Source: Lepisosteus oculatus (lineage: Eukaryota; Chordata; Actinopteri; Semionotiformes; Lepisosteidae). Taken from it: a stretch of DNA of 64,000 nt. The position numbers were made by a program, and so were the translations under genes. Shown piece by piece: positions 35,571 through 47,500 of this stretch. The number at the start of each line of letters is the position of its first letter. The first letter of the stretch is position 1. The stretch lies in assembly GCF_040954835.1 (NCBI RefSeq), contig NC_090709.1, forward strand, positions 39,221,475 through 39,285,474, in the 5' to 3' direction. The notes beneath the pieces are model-generated. The model saw only the letters and a program-made list of their open reading frames with translations, made no database searches and was not told the origin of the DNA.

Positions 35571-38500
35571 ATGGCGGCGGTGCTCCAGACTGCGGACGCC
35601 GGCCCGGCTGTCAGCGCCATGGCGTACCTGCAGGACGAGGTACGTGCAGCGCCTCCGCCCCGGGAGAGACACGGGGAGCGCCGGCGGGCGGCTCCTTGCT
35701 CACTCGTACGTGTGTGTGTTTGTATACACGTCCCTCTCCCCCATAGCCAGCTCCCAGCCTCTTACTGCTCACACAGGGGTCTCTCAGGGAGACAGGTGTG
35801 TGTTCCCCGTGTTACGGCTCTCCCTCTGTCTGTGTCTCCTCTCCCCTGTGTTAAGGCTCTCCCCCGGTCTGGCTCTCCTCTCCCTCTGTCTGTGTCTCCT
35901 CTCCCCTGTGTTAAGGCTCTCCCCCCGGTCTGGCTCTCCTCTCCCCCCGGTCTGTGTCTCCTCTTCCCTGTGTTATGGCTCTCCCCCCGGTCTGTGTCTC
36001 CTCTTCCCTGTGTTATGGCTCTCCCCCTGGTCTGTGTCTCCTCTTCCCTGTGTTTTGGCTCTCCCCCCGGTCTGGCTCTCCTCTCCCCCCGGTCTGTGTC
36101 TCCTCTCCCCTGTGTTACGGCTCTCCCCCTGGTCTGTGTCTCCTCTCCCCCTGGTCTGTGTCTCCTCTCCCCCATGTTACGGCTGTCCCTCGGTCTCTCT
36201 CCACAGATGAAGTCTGACCCAGATGACATTCCTGCTCTCAATCTGGGTGACCTGGACCTGACCTCTGACGAGTTCATCCTCGATGAAGTGGACAGTGAGT
36301 GTAGAGTTGTGTGAGAGTGTGGGCTTGTAGTGTGTGTGTGGTGTACACTTTAACACAGCGAGTGTAGAGTTGTGTGAGAGTGTGGGCTTGTAGTGTGTGT
36401 GGTGTACACTTTAACACAGCGAGTGTAGAGTTGTGTGAGAGTGTGGGCTTGTAGTGTGTGTGGTGTACACTTTAACACAGCGAGTGTAGAGTTGTGTGGG
36501 TTTGTAGTGTGTGTGTGTGGTGTACACTTTAACACAGCGAGTGTAGAGTTGTGTGAGAGTGTGGGTTTGTAGTGTGTGTGTGTGGTGTACACTTTAACAC
36601 AGCGAGTGTAGAGTTGTGTGAGAGTGTGGGCTTGTAGTGTGTGTGGTGTACACTTTAACACAGTGAGTGTAGAGTTGTGTGAGAGTGTGGGTTTGTAGTG
36701 TGTGTGGGGTGTACACTGTAACACAGCGAGTGTAGAGTTGTGTGAGAGTGTGGGTTTGTAGTGTGTGTGTGGTGTACACTGTAACACAGCGAGTGTAGAG
36801 TTGTGTGAGAGTGGGCTTGTAGTGTGTGTGGTGTACACTTTAACACAGTGAGTGTAGAGTTGTGTGAGAGTGTGGGCTTGTAGTGTGTGTGGGGTGTACA
36901 CTTTAACACAGTGAGTGTAGAGTTGTGTGAGTGGGTTTGTAGTGTGTGTGTGGTGTACACTTTAACACAGCGAGTGTAGAGTTGTGTGAGTGGGTTTGTA
37001 GTGTGTGTGTGGTGTACACTTTAACACAGCGAGTGTAGAGTTGTGTGAGTGGGTTTGTAGTGTGTGTGTGGTGTACACTTTAACACAGCGAGTGTAGAGT
37101 TGTGTGAGAGTGTGGGTTTGTAGTGTGTGTGGTGTACACTTTAACACAGCGAGTGTAGAGTTGTGTGAGTGGGTTTGTAGTGTGTGTGTGGTGTACACTT
37201 TAACACAGCGAGTGTAGAGTTGTGCGAGTGGGTTTGTAGTGTGTGTGTGGTGTACACTTTAACACAGCGAGTGTAGAGTTGTGTGAGAGTGTGGGTTTGT
37301 AGTGTGTGTGTGTGGTGTACACTTTAACACAGCGAGTGTAGAGTTGTGTGAGAGTGTGGGTTTGTAGTGTGTGTGTGTGTCTCTAACAGTTTCTGTGCTC
37401 ACAGTCCACATCCAGGCTAATCTGGAGGATGATCTGGTGAAGGAGGCTCTGAAAACGGTAAGACTGACCCCTGACCCTGACTGACCGCAGACTCACTGAC
37501 TGACAGACTGACCCTGACTGACCCCAGACTCACTGATCCCCTGACCCCGACTGACCCCAGACTCACTGACCAACAGACTGACCAACAGACTGACCAACAG
37601 ACTGACCAACAGACTGACCAACAGACTCACTGACCCCAGACTCACTGACCAACAGACTGACCCCAAACCCGAGACTCACTGATCCAAGACTCACTGACCC
37701 CCTGACCCTGACTGACCCCAGACTCACTGACCAACAGACTGACCCCAAACCCCAGACTCACTGACCCCAGACTCACTGACCCCAGACTGACCCTCTCTCC
37801 CAGGGTGTGGACCTGAGGCAGTATTCACAGACACACTGACCCCAGACTGACCCTCTCTCCCAGGGTGTGAACCTGAGGCGGTACTCACACACACACTGAC
37901 CCCAGACTGACCCTCTCTCCCAGGGTGTGGACCTGAGGCAGTACTCACACACACACTGACCCCAGACTGACCCTCTCTCCCAGGGTGTGGACCTGAGGCG
38001 GTACTCACACACACACTGACCCCAGACTGACCCTCTCTCCCAGGGTGTGGACCTGAGGCGGTACTCACACACACACTGACCCAGACTGACCCTCTCTCCC
38101 AGGGTGTGGACCTGAGGCGGTACTCACACACACACTGACCCCAGACTGACCCTCTCTCCCAGGGTGTGGACCTGAGGCAGTACTCCAAGCAGGTGGAGGC
38201 GGAGCTGCAGCAGATCGAGCAGGCCTCCATCAGGGACTGTATCCTCTCTGGGCCCTCCCCTCCTCGTGGGGGGCGGGGCCTCGGTCACAGCAGCACCACT
38301 GAGATCGCAGCTCAGCGCAGGGGGGGCGGGGCCTCGGTCACAGCAGCACCACTGAGATCGCAGCTTGGTGCAGGGGGGGCGGGGCCTCGGTCACAGCAGC
38401 ACCACTGAGATCGCAGCTCGGTGCAGGGGGGCGGGGCCTCAGGCATGGAGCCTTCACTGAGATCGCAGCTCAGCGCAGGGGGGGCGGGGCCTCGGTCACA

Positions 38501-41500
38501 GCAGCACCACTGAGATCGCAGCTCAGCGCAGGGGGGCGGGGCCTCAGTCACAGCAGCACCACTGAGATCGCAGCTCAGCGCAGGGGGGCGGGGCCTCGGT
38601 CACATCGCCGCCAATGAGATCGCAGCTCAACGCAGGGGGGGCGGGGCCTCGGTCACCTTATCTGGCCGATCCTTCAAGGATTCCCAGAGAGACCTGCTGG
38701 GCTGCTCGTTCCAGTCACCCGCTACTCTCTGCGTACAGAGGACTCTCCCTTCCTCTTCCCTGAAGGCCCCCCCACTGGTGTCGGTGTGGATCCTGACACA
38801 CACAAAGCCTGGTGCTGGCAGGGTCCGTACCGCTGGCCCGGTCCTGTCCGGTTCAGAGCTCTGTGCGTCTCTTTCGGGCGTGACGGCGCGGGTGTCCAGG
38901 CCTGTCCTCGTGTGTCTGTCCTTAAACCCCCCGTCCTCCAGACATCAAGGAGAGTCAGAACATCGCCTCCCTGCACAACCAGATCACGGCCTGCGACTCC
39001 ATCCTGGAGGTGAGAGGTCACAGCCTGTCAGTGTGTGTGTATGAACCCATCTCTCTCTCAGTGCAGTGTTCATGTACTGGAGTGTCCAGTCAGTGTGTGT
39101 GTATGAACCCCTCTCTCTCTCAGTGCAGTGTTCATGTACTGGAGTGTCCAGTCAGTGTGTGTGTATGAACCCCTCTCTCTCTCAGTGCAGTGTTCATGTA
39201 CTGGAGTGTCCAGTCAGGGTGTCTGTATGAACCCCTCTCTCTCTCAGTGCAGTGTTCATGTACTGGAGTGTCCAGTCAGTGTGTCTGTATGAACCCCTCT
39301 CTCTCTCAGTGCAGTGTTCATGTACTGGAGTGTCCAGTCAGTGTGTCTGTGTGAACCCCTCTCTCTCTCAGTGCAGTGTTCATGTACTGGAGTGTCCAGT
39401 CAGTGTGTGTGTATGAACCCCTCTCTCTCTCAGTGCAGTGTTCATGTACTGGAGTGTCCAGTCAGTGTGTCTGTATGAACCCCTCTCTCTCTCAGTGCAG
39501 TGTTCATGTACTGGAGTGTCCAGTCAGTGTGTGTGTATGAACCCCTCTCTCTCAGTGCAGTGTTCATGTACTGGAGTGTCCAGTCAGTGTGTGTGTATGA
39601 ACCCCTCTCTCTCTCAGTGCAGTGTTCATGTACTGGAGTGTCCAGTCAGTGTGTGTGTATGAACCCCTCTCTCTCTCAGTGCAGTGTTCATGTACTGGAG
39701 TGTCCAGTCAGTGTGTGTGTATGAACCCCTCTCTCTCCAGCGGATGGAGCAGATGCTCAGTAACTTCCAGAGTGACCTGTCCTGCATCAGCAGTGAGATC
39801 CAGTCCCTGCAGGAGCAGTCGGTGGCCATGAACGTCAAGCTGAAGAACCGCCAGTCCGTCCGCAGCGAGCTGAGCCAGCTGGTGGACGAGCTGGTGGTGC
39901 CCAGCAGCATGATCGCGTGAGGCTGACCGCGGCGCGTCCTGACCGCGGGGAGACTGACCGCGGGGAGACTGACCGGCAGGCGCGTCCTGACCGCGGGGAG
40001 ACTGACCGGCAGGCGCGTCCTGACCGCGGGGAGACTGACCGGCAGGCGCGTCCTGACCGCGGGGAGACTGACCGCGGGGAGTTTGGTCTGAGTCGTGTTC
40101 TGACCGCAGGGAGACTGACCGGCAGGCGGGTCCTGACCGCGGGGAGACTGACCGCAGGGAGACTGACTGCTGGGAGTGTGGTCTGAGTCGTGTCCTGACC
40201 GCAGGGAGACTGACCGCTGGGAGTGTGGTCTGAGTCGTGTCCTGACCGCAGGGAGACTGACCGGCAGGCGGGTCCTGACCGCGGGGAGACTGACCGCTGG
40301 GAGTGTGGTCTGAGTCGTGTCCTGACTGCTGGGAGTGTGGTCTGAGTCGTGTCCTGACCGCAGGGAGACTGACCGCTGGGAGTGTGGTCTGAGTCGTGTC
40401 CTGACCGCAGGGAGACTGACCGGCAGGCGGGTCCTGACCGCGGGGAGACTGACCGCAGGGAGACTGACTGCTGGGAGTGTGGTCTGAGTCGTGTCCTGAC
40501 TGCTGGGAGTGTGGTCTGAGTCGTGTCCTGACCGCGGGGAGACTGACCGCAGGGAGTGTGGTCTGAGTCGAGTCCTGACCGCGGGGAGACTGACCGCTGG
40601 GAGTGTGGTCTGAGTCGTGTCCTGACCGCAGGGAGACTGACCGCTGGGAGTGTGGTCTGAGTCGTGTCCTGACCGCAGGGAGACTGACCGGCAGGCGGGT
40701 CCTGACCGCGGGGAGACTGACCGCAGGGAGACTGACTGCTGGGAGTGTGGTCTGAGTCGTGTCCTGACTGCTGGGAGTGTGGTCTGAGTCGTGTCCTGAC
40801 CGCGGGGAGACTGACCGCAGGGAGTGTGGTCCGAGTCGCGTCCTGACCGCGGGGAGACTGACCGCTGGGAGTGTGGTCCGAGTCGAGTCCTGACCGCGGG
40901 GAGACTGACCGCTGGGAGTGTGGTCCGAGTCGCGTCCTGACCGCGGGGAGACTGACCGCTGGGAGTGTGGTCCGAGTCGCGTCCTGACCGCGGGGAGACT
41001 GACCGCTGGGAGTGTGGTCCGAGTCGCGTCCTGACCGCGGGGAGACTGACCGCTGGGAGTGTGGTCCGAGTCGTGTCCTGACCGCGGGGAGACTGACCGC
41101 GGGGAGTTTGGTCCGAGTCGCGTCCTGACCGCGTTGGTCGGTCGGTCGGTCAGTCCGGCGGTGAGTAACCCCCACTGTCCCCCCGCCGTCCCCCCCAGGA
41201 CCGTCCTGGACAGCGCAGTGACGGGGCAGGACTTCGTGGAGCAGCTGCAGGAGCTCAACAACAAGATCAACTACGCGAAGGAGCAGAGCTTCCGGGAGAC
41301 GCTGGCCTGCGCCGACATCCAGGACACGCTGGACAAGCTGCGGGTCAAGGTGGGGGCCGGGCGCGGGGGGCCGGGCGCGGGGGGGGCGGTCTCGGGGTCT
41401 CCGTCTCTGAGCGTCTGTCCCCTGCCCGCAGGCCGTCTCCAAGATCCGCGAGTTCATCCTGCAGAAGGTCTACTCCTTCCGCAAGCCCATGACCAACTAC

Positions 41501-44500
41501 CAGATCCCCCAGAACACCCTGCTCAAGTACAGGTACCGCCCCACCCCTCCGCCCGGGGGTCCCCCCCTGTCTGGTTCGCTCGCCGCGGGGGTTCGTCATC
41601 CGTCTCTGACTGTCCCACTCTCTCTCCTGTCTCTCTGACTCTCTCAATTTTTCAGTTCAGTCCAAGGTGCTTTATTAGCATGACCGATGGGTACAATCAG
41701 TGTTGCCACAGCAAATAAAATAATGAAATTAACACAAAATAAAAGTAAAATAAAATCTACAGACGTTTACATCAAAGACATGTCATAAAATATTGACATA
41801 TACTGTGGACAAAAGGAGACAGACTCACTGGTCCTCAGACTGGGACAGGAGATCACACACTGTATTATTATTATTGAGAGACAGGCTCACTGTCTGTTCC
41901 TCAGGCTGGAACAGGAGATCACACACTGGATTATTATTATTGAGAGACAGGCTCACTGTCTGTTCCTCAGGCTGGGACAGGAGATCACACACTGTATTAT
42001 TATTATTGAGAGACAGGCTCACTGTCTGTTCCTCAGGCTGGGACAGGAGCTCACACACTGGCCTGCCAGTTCAGTGGAGTTCCCTCCTCCTCCCTCTCCC
42101 AGTAGGATGGGGACCCGCTGGGATTCTGGCAGGGGCGGGGACTCTGGGACGAGAGGTCGGAGTTCAGGGAAGACTCGTCTCTCTGCAGGTTCTTCTACCA
42201 GTTCCTGCTGGCCAACGAGCGCCAGGTGGCGAAGGAGGTCAGGGACGAGTATGTGGACACCATGAGCAAGATGTACTACAGCTACTTCAAGTCCTACACC
42301 GGCAGGCTGATGAAAGTGCAGGTCTGAGGCCAGAGGGACACACGCGTCTGTCTGTCCACTGTCTGTCTGTCCGACTGCCACACCTGTCCACTGACTGTCT
42401 GTCTGTCCGACTGCCACACCTGTCCACTGACTGTCTGTCTGTCCGACTGCCACGCCTGTCCACTGACTGTCTGTCTGTCCGACTGCCACGCCTGTCCACT
42501 GACTGTCTGCCTGTCCGACTGCCACGCCTGTCCACTGACTGTCTGCCTGTCCGACTGCCACGCCTGTCCACTGACTGTCTGCCTGTCCGACTGCCACGCC
42601 TGTCCACTGACTGTCTGCCTGTCCGACTGCCACGCCTGTCCACTGACTGTCTGCCTGTCTGTCTGTCCCTCCATCTGCTGCACCTGTCCACTGACTGTCT
42701 GCCTGTCCACTGACTGTCTGCCTGTCCACTGACTGTCTGTCCGTCCGACCGCCCCGCCTGTCCACTGTCCGTCCGACCGCCCCGCCTGTCCACTGACTGT
42801 CTGCCTGTCTGACCGCCGTGCCTGTCCACTGACTGTCACGCCTGTCCACTGACTGTCCGGGCTCCAGCTGGCCGCAGTGTCCCCCCTGACCCCTGCCCCT
42901 CTCTGTCCCTCTGCCCCAGTACGAGGAGGTTGCTGATAAAGACGACCTCATGGGTGTGGAGGACACAGCCAAGAAAGATATCCTTCAGGGAGCAGGGCAG
43001 CGGGGCGCCGGGGGGCTGGGTGGCACTGTGGGGTTCGTGTGTGTAGTGAGGCTGTCTCAGAGAGGTTTGGTGTTATTGTGCAGTGAGATTGTGCAAGACT
43101 GGTGTGGTGGTGTGTGGTTTGTGTGTGTAGTGAGGCTGTCTCAGAGAGGTTTGGTGTTATTGTGCAGTGAGATTGTGCAAGACTGGTGTGGTGGTGTGTG
43201 GTTTGTGTGTGTAGTGAGGCTGTCTCAGAGAGGTTTGGTGTTATTGTGCAGTGAGATTGTGCAAGACTGGTGTGGTGGTGTGTGGTTTGCGTGTGTAGTG
43301 AGGTTGTCTCAGAGAGGTTTGTGTAATTGTGGGGTTCGTGTGTGTAGTGAGGTTGTCCAAGAGAGGTTTGGTGTTATTGTGTTATTGTGCAAGGTGTGGT
43401 GGTGTTGTGTGGTTCGTGTGTGAAGTGAGGTCGTGTAAGAGGGGTTTGTGTAATTGTGGGGTTCGTGTGTGTAGTGAGATTGTCCAAGAGAGGTTTGGTG
43501 TTATTGTGTTGTTAGTGTGTGTGCAGTGAGATTGTGCGAGAGTGGTGTGGCGGTGTTGTGTGGTTCGTGTGTGTAGTGAGGTTGTCCAAGAGAGGTTTGG
43601 TGTTATTGTGAGATTGTGCGAGAGTGGTGTGGCGGTGTTGTGTGTGCACCACAGTCGTTGTGCGGTTGTGTAACGGTAGTGTGGCCCCAGTGTTTCTCCT
43701 TGACCCAGTGAACGGTTCTTCTCCAAGCCCTCTCTGAAGAGCAGGAACACCATCTTCACGCTGGGCCAGAGGGGGACGATACTGAGTCCCACCGAGTTGG
43801 AGGGGCCCATCCTGGTACCCCACACTGCCCAGAGGAGTGACAACAGGGTAAATACAGCCACCCCCCTCTCAGTGCAGTGTTCATGTACTGGAGTGTCCAG
43901 TCAGTGTGTGTGTATGAACCCCTCTCTCTCTCAGTGCAGTGTTCATGTACTGGAGTGTCCAGTCAGTGTGTGTGTATGAACCCCTCTCTCTCTCAGTGCA
44001 GTGTTCATGTACTGGAGTGTCCAGTCAGTGTGTGTGTATGAACCCCTCTCTCTCTCAGTGCAGTGTTCATGTACTGGAGTGTCCAGTCAGTGTGTCTGTA
44101 TGAACCCCTCTCTCTCTCAGTGCAGTGTTCATGTACTGGAGTGTCCAGTCAGTGTGTCTGTGTGAACCCCTCTCTCTCTCTCAGTGCAGTGTTCATGTAC
44201 TGGAGTGTCCAGTCAGGGTGTCTGTATGAACCCCTCTCTCTCTCAGTGCAGTGTTCATGTACTGGAGTGTCCAGTCAGTGTGTGTGTATGAACCCCTCTC
44301 TCTCTCAGTGCAGTGTTCATGTACTGGAGTGTCCAGTCAGTGTGTCTGTATGAACCCCTCTCTCTCTCAGTGCAGTGTTCATGTACTGGAGTGTCCAGTC
44401 AGTGTGTGTGTATGAACCCCTCTCTCTCTCAGTGCAGTGTTCATGTACTGGAGTGTCCAGTCAGTGTGTGTGTATGAACCCCTCTCTCTCTCAGTGCAGT

Positions 44501-47500
44501 GTTCATGTACTGGAGTGTCCAGTCAGTGTGTCTGTATGAACCCCTCTCTCTCTCAGTGCAGTGTTCATGTACTGGAGTGTCCAGTCAGTGTGTCTGTATG
44601 AACCCCTCTCTCTCTCAGTGCAGTGTTCATGTACTGGAGTGTCCAGTCAGTGTGTCTGTATTAACCCCTCTCTCTCAGTGCAGTGTTAATGTACTGGAGT
44701 GTCCAGTCAGTGTGTGTGTATGAACCCCTCTCTCTCTCAGTGCAGTGTTCATGTACTGGAGTGTCCAGTCAGGGTGTGTATTGACTCCTCTCTCTCTGTG
44801 TCTCAGTACCCCTACGAGACTCTGTTCCGCAGTCAGCACTACGCTCTGCTGGACAACAGCTGCCGGGAGTTCCTCTTCCTGTGTGACTTCTTCATGGTGA
44901 CAGGAAGCTCCGCCCAGGACCTCTTCAACTGCATCATGGGAAAGACGCTCAGCATGTTCCTGGTAGGTGAGGAGGAGGAGGAGGAGGGTGGGGTTCGGGG
45001 CGCAGGGCCCCGAGCTCAGCCGCTGTGCGCCCCTCTGTCTCCCCGCAGAAACACATGTCCTCCTACGTGTCGGACTGCTACGACAGCATCGCCGTCTTCC
45101 TCTGCATCCACATCATCTTGAGGTTCCGGGCCATCACGGCCAAGAGGAACGTCCCGGCGCTGGACAAGTCAGTCTGTCCGCCTGCTGCTGCTGAGTCTCT
45201 CTTCAGACTCCCTGTGTTGCTGGTGCTGTGTTGCTCTGTGTTGCCCAGTGTTGATGGTGCTGTGCTGTCGCTCTGTGTTGCCCAGTGTTGATGGTGCTGT
45301 GCTGTCGCTCTGTGTTGATGGTGCGGTGTTGCTCTGTGTTGACTTGTTGCCCAGTGTTGATGGTGCGGTGTTGCTCTGTGTTGACTTGTTGCCCAGTGTT
45401 GATGGTGCGGTGTTGCTCTGTGTTGCCCAGTGTTGATGGTGTGGTGTTGCTCTGTGTTGCCCAGTGTTGATGGTGTGGTGTTGCTCTGTGTTGACTTGTT
45501 GCCCAGTGTTGATGGTGCAGTGTTGCTCTGTGTTGCCCAGTGTTGATGGTGCAGTGTTGCTCTGTGTTGCCCAGTGTTGATGGTGCAGTGTTGCTCTGTG
45601 TTGCCCAGTGTTGATGGTGCAGTGTTGCTCTGTGTTGCCCAGTGTTGATGGTGCAGTGTTGCTCTGTGTTGCCCAGTGTTGATGGTGCAGTGTTGCTCTG
45701 TGTTGCCCAGTGTTGATGGTGCAGTGTTGCTCTGTGTTGCCCAGTGTTGATGGTGCAGTGTTGCTCTGTGTTGCCCAGTGTTGATGGTGCGGTGTTGCTC
45801 TGTGTTGCCCAGTGTTGATGGTGCGGTGTTGCTCTGTGTTGCCCAGTGTTGATGGTGCGGTGTTGCTCTGTGTTGCCCAGTGTTGATGGTGCGGTGTTGC
45901 TCTGTGTTGACTTGTTGCCCAGTGTTGATGGTGCAGTGTTGCCCAGTGTTGACTTGTTGCCCAGTGTTGATGGTGCGGTGTTGCTCTGTGTTGCTGTAGG
46001 TACTGGGAGGCTGTGCTGGAGCTCTTGTGGCCCCGATTTGAGCTGATCCTGGAGATGAACATCCAGAGCATCAGGAACACTGACCCTCAGAGACTGGGGA
46101 TACTGGACACCAGACCACACTACGTCAGTACTGACCGGTGACACTCACTGACCCTCAGAGACTGGGAATACTGGACACCAGACCACACTACGTCAGTACT
46201 GACCGGTGACACTCACTGACCCTCAGAGACTGGGGATACTGGACACCAGACCACACTACGTCAGTACTGACCGGTGACACTCACTGACCCTCAGAGACTG
46301 GGGATACTGGACACCAGACTACACTACGTCAGTACTGACCGGTGACACTCACTGACCCTCAGAGACTGGGGATACTGGACACCAGACCACACTACGTCAG
46401 TACTGACCGGTGACACTGACCCTCAGAGACTGGGGATACTGGACACCAGACCACACTCCGTCAGTACTGACCCGTGACTCAGACTGACCCTCAGAGACTG
46501 GGGATACTGGACACCAGACCACACTCCGTCAGTACTGACCGGTGACTCACACTGACCCTCAGAGACTGGGAATACTGGACACCAGACCACACTCGGTCAG
46601 TACTGACCGGTGACACTCACTGACCCTCAGAGACTGGGAATACTGGACACCAGACCACACTACGTCAGTACTGACCGGTGACACTCACTGACCCTCAGAG
46701 ACTGGGAATACTGGACACCAGACCACACTCGGTCAGTACTGACCGGTGACACTCACTGACCCTCAGAGACTGGGGATACTGGACACCAGACCACACTACG
46801 TCAGTACTGACCGGTGACACTGACCCTCAGAGACTGGGGATACTGGACACCAGACCACACTCCGTCAGTACTGACCCGTGACTCAGACTGACCCTCAGAG
46901 ACTGGGGATACTAGACACCAGACCACACTCCGTCAGTACTGACCGGTGACACTGACCCTCAGAGACTGGGGATACTGGACACCAGACCACACTCCGTCAG
47001 TACTGACCCGTGACTCAGACTGACCCTCAGAGACTGGGGATACTGGACACCAGACCACACTCCGTCAGTACTGACCGGTGACTCACACTGACCCTCAGAG
47101 ACTGGGAATACTGGACACCAGACCACACTCGGTCAGTACTGACCGGTGACACTCACTGACCCTCAGAGACTGGGGATACTGGACACCAGACCACACTACG
47201 TCAGTACTGACCGGTGACACACACTGACCCTCAGAGACTGGGGATACTGGACACCAGACCACACTACGTCAGTACTGACCGGTGACACTCACTGACCCTC
47301 AGAGACTGGGGATACTGGACACCAGACCACACTCCGTCAGTACTGACCGGTGACACTCACTGACCCTCAGAGACTGGGAATACTGGACACCAGACCACAC
47401 TACGTCAGTACTGACCGGTGACACACACTGACCCTCAGAGACTGGGAATACTGGACACCAGACCACACTACGTCAGTACTGACCGGTGACTCAGACTGAC

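Noticed and set aside
39708-41457. Minus-strand ORFs of 520 and 540 codons
   Set aside because: Antisense of the GC-rich CTGACCGCGGGGAGA array and of VPS52 exons 6-8. The sense exons are clearly VPS52.
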